DNA of 64,000 bases from positions 248,001 to 312,000 of the forward strand of contig JAFEBX010000011.1 in NCBI GenBank assembly GCA_018242425.1. Reading direction: 5' to 3'. The position numbers were made by a program, and so were the translations under genes. Source of the stretch: Pseudomonadota bacterium (GTDB lineage Bacteria > Pseudomonadota > Gammaproteobacteria > Xanthomonadales > Xanthomonadaceae). The notes beneath the pieces were generated by a model, which saw only the letters and a list, made by a program, of their open reading frames with translations, did not search any database and was not told the DNA's origin. Shown in pieces: positions 1 through 10,724 of the stretch (positions within the stretch are counted from its first letter, which is position 1; each line of letters begins with the position of its first letter).

Positions 1-2257
<2,257 letters not shown>

Positions 2258-2287
2258 TCGGGAATCGTCGGGGGATGCAGACGCGCA

Positions 2288-3358
2288 TTATCGCCCACAA
2301 GCGGGGCATTCCGGATCGACCGGAATCCGTGTCTCGCGGAAACGCATCGACAGCGCGTCGAAGGCCAGCAGGCGCCCGGTCAGCGGCGCACCGATGCCGA
2401 GGATCAGCTTGATCGCCTCGGTGGCCTGCAGCATCCCCACCACGCCCGGCAACACGCCGAGTACGCCCGCTTCCGCGCAATTTGGTGCATCGGTCGGCGC
2501 CTCCGGGAACAGGCAGCGATAGCACGGCGCGACACCGCGATGGCGTCCGGCATCGAACACGCCCACCTGTCCTTCGAAGCGCTGCACCGCGCCGTAAACC
2601 AGCGGCTTGCCAAGGCGCAGGCAGGCATCGTTGAGGACATGGCGCACCGGGAAATTGTCGGCGCCGTCGATCACCACGTCGGCATCGGCGATCAGGGCAT
2701 CGACATTCGATTCGACGACGCGCAACTCGACAGCCTCGATCTGCGTGCGCGGATTCAGCGCCGACAGCGTCTGCTGCGCCGAAGCCGCTTTGGCGTCACC
2801 GATGCGGTCGTTGGTGTGCAGGATCTGGCGCTGCAGGTTGCTGCGATCGACCACGTCGTCATCGACGATGCGCAGGCGACCAACGCCGGCTGCCGCAAGG
2901 TAGAACGCCGCCGGCGAACCGAGGCCACCGGCACCGACCACCGTGATCGTCGCGGCCTGCAGCTTCTTCTGGCCTTCGAGGCCGACCTGCGGCAAACGGA
3001 TCTGACGCGAATAGCGATCGAGGAAATCGTCGTCCTCCGCCCTCTCCTGCATCGGCAAAGCTTCCGCCTGCCAACGCTCGGTGCCGCCATCGATCGATGC
3101 GATGTTGAGGTAACCACGCGCGAACAACGCTTCCGCCGCCGCAAGCGAACGCGTGCCGCGCTGGCAGATCAGGATCAGTTCGGAAGACGTGTCCGGGAAT
3201 CGTTCCGCAGCGGTTTCAAGCAATTCCGCGGAGACGATGCCCTGCGCGCCTTCGGCCATGCCCAGTGCGCGTTCGTCGGAAGAGCGCACATCCACCAGCA
3301 CAACACCCGCGCGAACCCGCCGCAAGGCGACCTCCGGCGTGATGCGCTCGACGGTCAT
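2288..3358 (-). CDS. moeB: Rhodanese-MoeB/ThiF-type adenylyltransferase fusion
   Basis: E1-like enzyme that adenylates the C-terminal glycine of a ubiquitin-fold sulfur carrier (MoaD or ThiS type), here joined to a rhodanese domain that can carry the persulfide. Residues 1-105 form the rhodanese domain with the loop CQRGTR (C65). Residues 110-350 are the ThiF/MoeB domain with the ATP loop VGAGGLGSP (141-149), the DRSNLQRQ motif, and zinc cysteines in PCYRC and C-terminal CPACG. The rhodanese is at the N-terminus; in the better-known MoeZ/MOCS3 proteins it is C-terminal. Its start overlaps the end of der by 4 nt. No MoaD or ThiS gene lies in the window, so the sulfur-carrier partner (molybdopterin, thiamine or tRNA thiolation) is not decided. 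Confidence 0.9.
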   Translation of the reverse strand: MTVERITPEVALRRVRAGVVLVDVRSSDERALGMAEGAQGIVSAELLETAAERFPDTSSELILICQRGTRSLAAAEALFARGYLNIASIDGGTERWQAEALPMQERAEDDDFLDRYSRQIRLPQVGLEGQKKLQAATITVVGAGGLGSPAAFYLAAAGVGRLRIVDDDVVDRSNLQRQILHTNDRIGDAKAASAQQTLSALNPRTQIEAVELRVVESNVDALIADADVVIDGADNFPVRHVLNDACLRLGKPLVYGAVQRFEGQVGVFDAGRHRGVAPCYRCLFPEAPTDAPNCAEAGVLGVLPGVVGMLQATEAIKLILGIGAPLTGRLLAFDALSMRFRETRIPVDPECPACGR

Positions 3359-4755
3359 TCGTTGCGCTTGATGTGGCGGATCATCCGCTGGCGCTTGGCG
3401 AGCTGGCGCTCGCTCAGCACGTTCTTCTTGTCCTTGTACGGATTGTCGTTTTCCTTGAAAACGAAACGTACCGGCGTGCCGATCAACTTGAAGCGCTTGC
3501 GGAAGAAATTCTCGAGATAGCGCCGGTAGGTCTCGCTCAGGGTCTTCAGGCGCGTGCCGTGGATGATGAAGGTCGGCGGATTCGCGCCGCCCGGATGGGC
3601 GAAGCGCAGCTTGGCGACGTGGCCGCGCACCACCGGCGGCGGATTGGCGGCATAAGCAGCTTCGATCGCCTGGGTGACCTCGCTGGTGCCGAATTCGCGA
3701 TTGGCCGAGGCGTGCGCGCGATGGATGGCGCGGAACAGTTCACGCAGGCCGGAACCATGCAGTGCCGAGATGCGCACCGATTGCGCCCATTCGACGAAGC
3801 TGAGCTTGCGCGCCAGCAGCGTTTCCGCCTGCTCGCGCTGGTAGGTACTGAGGCCGTCCCACTTGTTGATGACGATCACCAGCGCGCGCCCGGCATCGAG
3901 CACGGCACCGAGCACCGTTGCATCCTGGTCGGTCACGCCTTCGGTCGCGTCGAGCATCAGCACCGCGACCTGGCATTGCTCGATCGCCTGCAGCGTCTTC
4001 ACCACCGAGAATTTCTCGACCGCTTCCTCGACCTTGGAACGACGACGCAGGCCGGCGGTATCGATCAGGCGGTATTTGCGGCCGTCGCGTTCCATGTCGA
4101 TGGACACCGAATCGCGCGTCGTGCCCGGCACGTCGGAGGCGATCATCCGCTCCTCGCCGAGGATGCGGTTCACCAGCGTCGACTTGCCGACATTGGGGCG
4201 GCCCACGAAGGCGATGCGGACGCGCTCGGGATCGGAATCCAGCGCTTCGCCTTGCCCGGCTTCCGGCAAGCGCGGATACACCTCGTCGAGGAGTTCGTCG
4301 ATGCCGGAACGATGCGAGGCCGCCGTCGCGATCACATCAGCAAAACCGTAGCGTGCGAATTCGTTGAGCGCGGCCTGGGTGTCGATGCCGTCGACCTTGT
4401 TGACGATCAACAGGGTCGGCCGCGCGGTCTTGCGCAGCCATCCGAGGATTTCGTCATCGAGCGCCGAAGGCCCTTCGCGGCCATCGACCACGAACAGCAC
4501 GAGATCGGCTTCCGCCGCGGCGGCACGCGCCTGGCGCGCAGTGGCGCCGGCCAGGCCTTCGTCCTCGCCGGCGATGCCTCCGGTGTCGACCACCACGAAC
4601 GGCCGTTCGGGATTGGCGCGGCAAACGCCGTAATTGCGATCGCGTGTCACGCCCGGCTGGTCATGGACCAGCGCGTCGCGACTGCGCGTCAACGCATTGA
4701 ACAGCGTGGATTTGCCGACGTTGGGGCGGCCTACGAGCGCTACCGTCGGCAACAT
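3355..4755 (-). CDS. der: Ribosome biogenesis GTPase Der (EngA)
   Basis: Essential GTPase with two tandem G domains that helps assemble the 50S subunit. 466 residues, usual length. Each G domain shows a complete G1 motif GRPNVGKS (residues 9-16 and again near 185), with G3 DTGG and DTAGL and G4 NKVDG and NKWDG. The C-terminal KH-like domain ends in a basic tail ([21 protein letters not shown]). It lies 4 bp after bamB, with the moeB start overlapping its stop. The order yfgM-bamB-der is conserved across gammaproteobacteria. Confidence 0.98.
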   Translation of the reverse strand: MLPTVALVGRPNVGKSTLFNALTRSRDALVHDQPGVTRDRNYGVCRANPERPFVVVDTGGIAGEDEGLAGATARQARAAAAEADLVLFVVDGREGPSALDDEILGWLRKTARPTLLIVNKVDGIDTQAALNEFARYGFADVIATAASHRSGIDELLDEVYPRLPEAGQGEALDSDPERVRIAFVGRPNVGKSTLVNRILGEERMIASDVPGTTRDSVSIDMERDGRKYRLIDTAGLRRRSKVEEAVEKFSVVKTLQAIEQCQVAVLMLDATEGVTDQDATVLGAVLDAGRALVIVINKWDGLSTYQREQAETLLARKLSFVEWAQSVRISALHGSGLRELFRAIHRAHASANREFGTSEVTQAIEAAYAANPPPVVRGHVAKLRFAHPGGANPPTFIIHGTRLKTLSETYRRYLENFFRKRFKLIGTPVRFVFKENDNPYKDKKNVLSERQLAKRQRMIRHIKRNE

Positions 4756-4759
4756 GGCA

Positions 4760-5998
4760 TTACGGACTGACGCGGAAGGCGGCGATATTGCCGTCGATGT
4801 CCTGGGCGACCAGCACGCCGTCCTCGGACACCACAGGCTGCGCGGCGATCGCCTTGGAAGTCATGCGGGTGCGTGCAGCAAGCTGGCCATCGGCGAGCTT
4901 CAGCCAGTGCAGGTAGCCCTTGTAGTCACCGACCACCGCATAACCGCCCTGCACCACCGGCGCCGAGATATTGCGCAGGGTGAAACCGTTCTGCTGCCAC
5001 ATCGGCGCACCACTGTTGCGGTCCATGCCCCAGACGATGTCCTTGCTGTCGGACACCACGGCGCGATCGCTGCTGATGCCGATGCCACCGACGCCACCGT
5101 GTTCCTGCACCCACATCAGCTGGCCGCTCGGCGCGTCCACGGCGATCGTGCGTGGCTTGTAACTGGAGGCGTAGAGCACGTTGCCTTCCATCACCGGGGC
5201 ACCATCGGAATCGTTCATGCGCGCAATGTCGCTGCGGCCATCGGCATCGGCCACCGTGGTTTCCCACAGCAAACCACCGTCGGTCAGCGACAACGCAACC
5301 AGCTTGCCGCCATCGGTGCCAACGAAAACATAGCCGGGCCCGATCACCGGCGTGGAGTTGCCACGCACGCTGAGCGGCACCGGCTCCGACGACCAGGTCC
5401 AACGCTTCTCGCCGGTCGCGGCGTCGAAGGCGGTGACCTTGCCATCATTGGAATGCACCACCACCACGCCATTGCCGATCGCCGGCGCGGCGAGGATTTC
5501 ATTGAGCAGCTTGCCGCTCCACTTTTCCGTGCCTGTGGCCTGGTCAAGCGCGATCACGTCACCCTCGAGCGTACCCACCACCACCAGGCCGCTGCCGACA
5601 CCGGGGCCGCCACTGAAGCTGGTGGTCTTCTTGTCCTTGCGTTCCTTGGGGCGATAGGTCCACTGCACCTTGCCGGTCTGCAGGTCGATGGCATCGACGC
5701 CACCGAGGCCGGCCGCGGCATAGACGTGGCCGTCGGCGATGGCCGGATGCTGGCGCGTGCCGATGCTCTTCTCGCCCTTGCCGACATTGATCGACCACAA
5801 CTTGCTGACGGTCGCGCTCGGTGCGAATTCAACCAGCTTGGCCGGCTTGGGATCCTTGTCCCCGCCCTTGCCCTTGAACAGGTTCTTGGTGGTCTGGCAG
5901 CCGCTCACAACTACCAGGCAGGCGAGCACGCAGGCCAGGACGGTGGTGGCACGGATCAGGGACGTGCGGGAGATCATTCCGGGGAACCTCACGGTCAT
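4760..5998 (-). CDS. bamB: Outer-membrane protein assembly lipoprotein BamB
   Basis: Periplasmic beta-propeller lipoprotein of the BAM complex, which inserts beta-barrel proteins into the outer membrane. 412 residues from the ATG at 5998, which overlaps the upstream stop as ATGA. A second ATG at 5977 (residue 8) would give a more typical short lipoprotein signal, so the exact start is open. The signal runs through [13 protein letters not shown] with the lipidated Cys at 34. The rest consists of repeated PQQ-like propeller blades (for example [19 protein letters not shown] and [18 protein letters not shown]). Its neighbours match the conserved yfgM-bamB-der block. Confidence 0.96.
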   Translation of the reverse strand: MTVRFPGMISRTSLIRATTVLACVLACLVVVSGCQTTKNLFKGKGGDKDPKPAKLVEFAPSATVSKLWSINVGKGEKSIGTRQHPAIADGHVYAAAGLGGVDAIDLQTGKVQWTYRPKERKDKKTTSFSGGPGVGSGLVVVGTLEGDVIALDQATGTEKWSGKLLNEILAAPAIGNGVVVVHSNDGKVTAFDAATGEKRWTWSSEPVPLSVRGNSTPVIGPGYVFVGTDGGKLVALSLTDGGLLWETTVADADGRSDIARMNDSDGAPVMEGNVLYASSYKPRTIAVDAPSGQLMWVQEHGGVGGIGISSDRAVVSDSKDIVWGMDRNSGAPMWQQNGFTLRNISAPVVQGGYAVVGDYKGYLHWLKLADGQLAARTRMTSKAIAAQPVVSEDGVLVAQDIDGNIAAFRVSP

Positions 5999-6606
5999 GG
6001 TGCGCCGCCGACATCGGCCAGCTTGAGTTCGACGATCGTGCGCTCGGGGCTGCCCACTTCCAGCGTGGTCAGTGCGCGCTTGTAGGTCGCCTGGGCGTCC
6101 TGCGGCTTGCCGAGCTTCGCCTGGGCGTCGCCGACGACTTCCAGCGCACCAGACGAGGTCGCCTTGCCCAGCAGCGTGACGGCGTCGGCGGGCTTTCCGG
6201 TCTCGACCAGCAGGCGGCCGATGCGGACGTTGATGACATCGGCCAGGCCGCTGTCGCCAGCCTGGATCGCGCGCAACGTCGCCAGCGCGTCCTGTGGCTT
6301 GCCGGCATCGACCTGGGCCTTCGCCAGCTGCATGCGCGCCAGCGCGCCATACATGGAGTCGGCCTTCAGCTTGCCGAGGCCGGCGGACAGCTTGCCGACG
6401 TCATTGTTGGCTTCGCTGACCAACGCTTCGTACTGCTCGGCATCGTGCATCTGCTGGCCGTGCTGGCGGTTGCCCCACCATTGCCATCCGGAGATGATCG
6501 CGATGCCGACGGCGACGCCGCCGATCAGGCTGCCGGCATTCTTCTGCAGCCAGGAGCGGACGCGTTCGCCCTGTTCGTGTTCGTTTAGGAGTTCATCCAT
6601 TGCCAT
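5995..6606 (-). CDS. YfgM-like single-pass TPR protein (SecYEG/PpiD partner)
   Basis: 203 residues. A short cytoplasmic N-terminus (MAMDELLNEHEQGERVRSW) is followed by one membrane helix at about 25-45 (IGGVAVGIAIISGW) and a periplasmic tetratricopeptide region rich in Ala and Leu (about 60-195). This is the architecture of YfgM, an accessory protein of the SecYEG translocon that works with the chaperone PpiD. Its position directly before bamB supports that. In Enterobacteria hisS precedes yfgM, whereas here rodZ lies upstream, 65 bp away. The start could be either of two in-frame ATGs at 6606 or 6600. Confidence 0.85.
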   Translation of the reverse strand: MAMDELLNEHEQGERVRSWLQKNAGSLIGGVAVGIAIISGWQWWGNRQHGQQMHDAEQYEALVSEANNDVGKLSAGLGKLKADSMYGALARMQLAKAQVDAGKPQDALATLRAIQAGDSGLADVINVRIGRLLVETGKPADAVTLLGKATSSGALEVVGDAQAKLGKPQDAQATYKRALTTLEVGSPERTIVELKLADVGGAP

Positions 6607-6671
6607 GCGGGTTCACCACCGCGCACAGCGCGGAACAATTGCGGATCGGTTGTCTTTCGGCTTGCGCCTGC

Positions 6672-7508
6672 TCAGTTGGAGACCGAGCCCGGCGTGCCGT
6701 CAGAGGATACCGCAAAGCGCGCGACATCCGATCGGATGTAGGGCGTCAGGTCGACGGCCTGGCCGGCATGCTCGACATGCAACTGACTGGCGTTGCCGAG
6801 CGTAATGCGGCCCAGCTGACCGGAAGCGAAACTGCGTGATTCGCCCGCCTTGACCAGACCCTTCTCGATCACGCTGCCGTCCGGGGCGTAGGCCTGCATC
6901 CAGCTTTCGCCATCGAAGCGGATGCTGAGCGCGGCCGCGGGAACGCCCGCCTGCCCCGGCACAGGGGCCATCGACGCCATCGCCACCGCCTGCTGGTGCT
7001 GGGGTTGTTGCGCACCCTGCGCCTGGGCAGCGGGTTGCACCGGGGTCGATGCCACGGTCCTCGGCACTTCCAGGCTGGCGGTTTCACCCGGCAAGCTCGC
7101 GACCGGCGAACGCGTCGCCATCAACCACACCGGGATGCCGATGGTCAGGGTGATCACCACATAAACCAGCTTGCGGCCGATTTCGTCGACGAAGCGCTGC
7201 GCCATCGGGGTGCGCTGGTGGCTGACCAGTTTCGGCGGCTCGACCGCCGGCGCTTCTTCCATCCAGCCCGAGGTATCGAGACCGAGCAGGCGACCGTAAC
7301 TGCGCAACTGGCCGCGCACGAATACGCCGGCTCCGGCACGCTCCCACTCTCCGGACTCCAGCGCATCAAGCGTGCGCATCGGGATGCGCGTGCGTTGCGC
7401 CGCCTCTTCGAGCGTCATGCCCTGCGCCTTGCGCGCGGTTCGCAACAGCGCCCCATGCTCCGCGGTCGCCGACATGGTCGCAGCAAACTGGAATTGATCG
7501 TCTTGCAT
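6672..7508 (-). CDS. rodZ: Cell-shape protein RodZ (HTH-TM-periplasmic domain)
   Basis: Links MreB filaments to the membrane and the elongasome. 278 residues. A Cro/C1-type helix-turn-helix spans about 16-80 (LLRTARKAQGMTLEEAAQRT), with the family's SYGRLLGLD segment. One transmembrane helix lies at about 114-132 (LVYVVITLTIGIPVWLM), then a Pro/Gln-rich linker, then a periplasmic DUF4115 domain (SIRFDGESWMQAYAPDGS). It ends in an extracytoplasmic C-terminus. It starts 3 bp after pilW in the pilW-rodZ block that is conserved in gammaproteobacteria; the ispG and hisS genes that usually follow are not here. Confidence 0.95.
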   Translation of the reverse strand: MQDDQFQFAATMSATAEHGALLRTARKAQGMTLEEAAQRTRIPMRTLDALESGEWERAGAGVFVRGQLRSYGRLLGLDTSGWMEEAPAVEPPKLVSHQRTPMAQRFVDEIGRKLVYVVITLTIGIPVWLMATRSPVASLPGETASLEVPRTVASTPVQPAAQAQGAQQPQHQQAVAMASMAPVPGQAGVPAAALSIRFDGESWMQAYAPDGSVIEKGLVKAGESRSFASGQLGRITLGNASQLHVEHAGQAVDLTPYIRSDVARFAVSSDGTPGSVSN

Positions 7509-7511
7509 TGC

Positions 7512-8321
7512 TCAATTTCCCCTGACGTTGGGAGTAGCGTTCGGGAATTCCTGTGCCATCCGCTGGCGGTAACGACTGGCTGCAGCCTGGTCGCCCAGGC
7601 GTGTTTCGATGTCGGCGGCACGGCCGAGAATTTCCGCGGTCGGCGCGCCAAGCGCGAGGCGACGTTCGGAGAAAGCGCGCGCTTCCAGCATGCGACCGCG
7701 CACGAACATCAGCTGGGCCATGCCATCCAAAGCCACCGCATTCGACGGCGAGAGTTCGAGTGCCGCGCGAAGATCGCGTTCGGCGCGTTCCGCCTGGCCG
7801 GCGCGCAGCGCGCACTTGCCGGCATTGGCGCGCATCCCTGCGAGATCGATCGCATCGGGATAGGCCAGTGAACGATCGAGCCACTGCAACGATTCCGCCG
7901 GCTGGTTGGCTTCGCACAGCCACGTGCCGTAGTTGCCCCACTCCGCCGGGCCCGATTTCGATTGCTCGGCGGCGCGCTTGAACCAGCCCCCGGCATCGGC
8001 AATGCGACCGCGATGCTGCTCGACCAGCGCAAGGATGGTCATCGCGGAGACGTTGCCGCGATCGGACGCCAGCACGCCCTTCGCCCCCTTCTCGGCAGCG
8101 TCGAGGTCACCTGCCTGCAGGCGGTTCCCGGCCAGCTGCAATGCATCCGCCTGCGCCATGCGCTGGCGGTCCGCTGCGCTGTCACGGACATCGGGAAGCT
8201 CACGAACCTGCTCGGTCTTGATCTTCTTCATGTTCGGCTTGACGAACGTCAATCGATTGCAGCCGGCCAGCGACAAAAGCGCGAGCACGCCGGCCAGCAG
8301 CGCGCCATTACGCCACCGCAT
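7512..8321 (-). CDS. pilW: Type IV pilus biogenesis/stability lipoprotein PilW (PilF)
   Basis: TPR lipoprotein needed for PilQ secretin multimerisation in type IV pilus assembly. 269 residues. It has a lipoprotein signal with lipobox LSLAGC (C21), then six or so TPR-like repeats (for example [20 protein letters not shown] and [19 protein letters not shown]). The gene overlaps the end of rlmN by 14 nt and is followed 3 bp later by rodZ, the conserved rlmN-pilF-rodZ order. It implies the cell makes type IV pili, although no other pil gene is in the window. Confidence 0.92.
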   Translation of the reverse strand: MRWRNGALLAGVLALLSLAGCNRLTFVKPNMKKIKTEQVRELPDVRDSAADRQRMAQADALQLAGNRLQAGDLDAAEKGAKGVLASDRGNVSAMTILALVEQHRGRIADAGGWFKRAAEQSKSGPAEWGNYGTWLCEANQPAESLQWLDRSLAYPDAIDLAGMRANAGKCALRAGQAERAERDLRAALELSPSNAVALDGMAQLMFVRGRMLEARAFSERRLALGAPTAEILGRAADIETRLGDQAAASRYRQRMAQEFPNATPNVRGN

Positions 8322-9441
8322 CGAAGCCTCCCTGCGCTTCGAGGCGCTTCTTGTGCTCGGCCTGGCGGCGGGTGCGATCGAGCACCTGCCCCTTCAGCTG
8401 GCCGCAGGCGGCGTCGATGTCGTCACCACGCGTGCGCCGCAGTGGCGCGACCAGTCCCGCATTGTTCAACACCTTCTGGAACGCACGGATGTCGTCGGCG
8501 TTCGAGCGCTCGTAACGCGTGCCCGGGAACGGGTTGAACGGGATCAGGTTGACCTTGGCGGCATCCTTCATCTGCACGCGGCGATCGAAGTCGCGCATCA
8601 GGTGCACCAGTTCGCGCGCATGCTCGGGCTGGTCGTTGACCCCGCGCATCAGCGTGTATTCGAAGGTGACGGACTCGCCCTTCTTGCGCAGCGCATAGCG
8701 CACGCAGGAATCCATCAGCGTCTCGATGTCGTATTTCTTGTTGAGCGGGACGAGTTCGTTGCGCAGCTCGTCGAACGGCGCGTGCAACGACACCGCCAGC
8801 GATACGTCGCTCTCGACGGCGAGGCGGTCGATCATCGGCACGAGGCCGGCGGTCGACAGCGTCACCCGCTTGTTGGCAAGACCGTAACCGAGGTCGTCGC
8901 GCATCACGCTCATCGCGCGCACGACGTTGTCGAAATTCATCAGCGGCTCGCCCATGCCCATCATCACCACGTTGGTGAGGCGGCGTTCGCGATGGGGGAC
9001 GTTGCCGAGATGGCGCGCCGCCACCCACACCTGGCCGATGATCTCGGCGGTGGAGAGGTTGCGATTGAAGCCCTGGGTCGCGGTCGAGCAGAACGTGCAG
9101 TTCAGCGCGCAACCCACCTGCGAGGACACGCACAGCGTGCCGCGGCCCTTGTCGGGGATATAGACCGTTTCGATGGCATTGCCACCATCCATGCCGAGCA
9201 GCCACTTGTGGGTGCCGTCGGTCGACGGTTTGTCGAACAGGGTATTGGGAACGACGATCTCGGCATGCTGCTCCAGCTTGGCGCGGAGTGCCTTGCCGAG
9301 ATCGGTCATTTCCTCGAAGGTGGTGACGTGGCGATGGTGCACCCACTTCATCACCTGATGCGCGCGGAAACGCTTCTCGTCGAGGACTTCGACGAAGAAG
9401 CGCTCCAAACCTTCGCGATCGAGTTCGAGGAGGTTCTGCAT
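8308..9441 (-). CDS. rlmN: Dual-specificity 23S rRNA A2503 / tRNA A37 C2-methyltransferase RlmN
   Basis: Radical-SAM enzyme methylating C2 of A2503 in 23S rRNA and A37 in some tRNAs. 377 residues. The radical-SAM cluster motif is C111-x3-C115-x2-C118 in [12 protein letters not shown]. The second catalytic Cys sits near residue 355 in AACGQLKG. The segments GMGEPLMN and LAVSLHA are family hallmarks. It lies 5 bp after ndk and overlaps pilW, in the standard ndk-rlmN-pilW-rodZ order. Confidence 0.98.
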   Translation of the reverse strand: MQNLLELDREGLERFFVEVLDEKRFRAHQVMKWVHHRHVTTFEEMTDLGKALRAKLEQHAEIVVPNTLFDKPSTDGTHKWLLGMDGGNAIETVYIPDKGRGTLCVSSQVGCALNCTFCSTATQGFNRNLSTAEIIGQVWVAARHLGNVPHRERRLTNVVMMGMGEPLMNFDNVVRAMSVMRDDLGYGLANKRVTLSTAGLVPMIDRLAVESDVSLAVSLHAPFDELRNELVPLNKKYDIETLMDSCVRYALRKKGESVTFEYTLMRGVNDQPEHARELVHLMRDFDRRVQMKDAAKVNLIPFNPFPGTRYERSNADDIRAFQKVLNNAGLVAPLRRTRGDDIDAACGQLKGQVLDRTRRQAEHKKRLEAQGGFDAVA

Positions 9442-9446
9442 GTCGC

Positions 9447-9872
9447 TCAGCGTGCGTAGACGTCCGTCGCCGGGAAGAAGTACGCGATTTCGATCGCGGC
9501 GTTCTCCAGCGAATCCGAACCATGCACGGCATTGGCGTCGATCGAATCGGCGAAGTCGGCGCGGATGGTGCCGGCGGCCGCTTCCTTCGGATTGGTCGCG
9601 CCCATCAGGTCACGATTCTTGGTGACTGCATTTTCGCCTTCCAGCGCCTGGATCATCACCGGGCCGGAAATCATGAAGTTGACCAGCGCGCCGAAGAACG
9701 GGCGCTCGCGATGCACGGCGTAGAAGCCTTCGGCTTCCTGCTTCGACAGTTGCTTCATCTTCGAGGCGACGACCTTGAGGCCGGCTTTTTCGAAACGGGT
9801 ATAGATCTCGCCGATCACGTTCTTGGCAACGGCATCGGGCTTGATGATGGAAAGAGTGCGCTCCAGCGCCAT
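9447..9872 (-). CDS. ndk: Nucleoside diphosphate kinase
   Basis: Transfers the gamma phosphate of ATP to NDPs through a phospho-histidine, balancing NTP and dNTP pools. 141 residues, normal. The N-terminal [13 protein letters not shown], the KHFF-loop equivalent HRERPFF and the active-site histidine H117 in NAVHGSDS are all present. It is the first gene of the ndk-rlmN-pilW-rodZ block. The AT-rich stretch at about 9930-9990 upstream probably carries its promoter, but no clear sigma-70 pair can be pinned down there. Confidence 0.99.
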   Translation of the reverse strand: MALERTLSIIKPDAVAKNVIGEIYTRFEKAGLKVVASKMKQLSKQEAEGFYAVHRERPFFGALVNFMISGPVMIQALEGENAVTKNRDLMGATNPKEAAAGTIRADFADSIDANAVHGSDSLENAAIEIAYFFPATDVYAR

Positions 9873-10068
9873 ATCACGGTTCTCCGAAAATTGGAAGGCC
9901 GGATTCGAGCCCGGCCGAGGCTAGCATGAAAAATCCGCATCCACACGCGGACTTAGAGAGGTTTCCCCGAAATATTCTAACTTTGTTGACACCTTCTTGC
10001 ACTTCCAGGCGTTGACGGCGCTCAATCTTTCCGGCACATTCAAGTGATTGTTTCAATCGAGTGTTGCC
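9873..10068. promoter_or_regulatory. Divergent promoter region between ndk and the PsrA-like regulator; candidate operator
   Basis: 196 bp between two divergent genes, noticeably richer in A+T than its surroundings. On the plus strand TTGACA at 9986-9991 is a perfect -35, but the -10 at the proper distance is poor. An inverted repeat GATTG-TTT-CAATC at 10046-10058 ends 10 bp before the regulator's ATG and is a plausible autoregulatory operator. It does not match the Pseudomonas PsrA consensus. Confidence 0.4.
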
Positions 10069-10683
10069 ATGGCCGTGACCCAGTTCAATACCAAGGATCG
10101 CATTCTCAACGCCGCTGAGACGTTGTTCGCCCTCAACGGTTTCGCCGGCACCTCATTGCGCGAAGTCACCGGCAAGGCCGACGTCAACATCGCCGCCGTC
10201 AATTACCACTTCGGCAGCAAGGAAAACCTGGTCAACGAGGTGTTTCGCCGGCGCATGGACGAGATGAGCGCCGCCCGCCTCGCCCGGCTCGAACGCGCCC
10301 GCAAGGAACACCCGGGCGAACTCGAACCGGTGCTGGCTGCCTTCATCGAGCCGCCGCTGGCGATGGCCCAGGATCGCCAGGGCGCCGCCTTCGTGCGCAT
10401 CCTCGCGCGCGCCTATGCCGAGCAGAACGCCGGACTGCGCGACTTCGTCTCCACTCGCTACGGCCATGTCCTCCGCGGCTTCGCCCAGGAGCTGGCGCAT
10501 TGCCTGCCCAAGCTGCCCAAGGACGAGCTGTACTGGCGCCTCGACTTCGTTGCCGGCGCACTGACCTATGCCATGGCCGACTTCGGCCTGATCCGCCGCC
10601 CCAACCATCGTTCCGAGAAGGAACACCTGCAGGACGCGGCCCGCCACCTGATCGAATTCGCGGCCGCCGGCCTGCGCGCCTGA
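10069..10683 (+). CDS. TetR-family regulator, PsrA-like, of fatty-acid degradation
   Basis: 204 residues from ATG 10069; a TTG 21 nt upstream is also in frame but less likely. The N-terminal HTH is typical TetR (RILNAAETLFALNGFAGTSL, then VNIAAVNYHFGSKENLV). The ligand-binding half has the pattern FAQELAHCLPKLPKDELYWR, close to that of PsrA of Pseudomonas, which senses long-chain fatty acids or acyl-CoA. It is followed 41 bp later, on the same strand, by the FadN/FadA pair, so it probably represses its own operon and is relieved by acyl ligands. The regulatory role is inferred from similarity and position. Confidence 0.82.
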   Translation: MAVTQFNTKDRILNAAETLFALNGFAGTSLREVTGKADVNIAAVNYHFGSKENLVNEVFRRRMDEMSAARLARLERARKEHPGELEPVLAAFIEPPLAMAQDRQGAAFVRILARAYAEQNAGLRDFVSTRYGHVLRGFAQELAHCLPKLPKDELYWRLDFVAGALTYAMADFGLIRRPNHRSEKEHLQDAARHLIEFAAAGLRA

Positions 10684-10724
10684 TACCCGCTCCCCTTCCA
10701 AATTCGCTCCCAAGGAGTTCCCCG

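Noticed and set aside
4634..6085. 483-codon plus-strand open frame opposite bamB
   Set aside because: Antisense to a complete BamB with signal peptide and propeller repeats; no domain in the translation.
10500..10724. Extended N-terminus for the FadN-type enzyme starting at 10500
   Set aside because: The extension overlaps the TetR gene in another frame and is not enzyme-like; the ATG at 10725 has a good AAGGAG and begins the NAD-binding fold.
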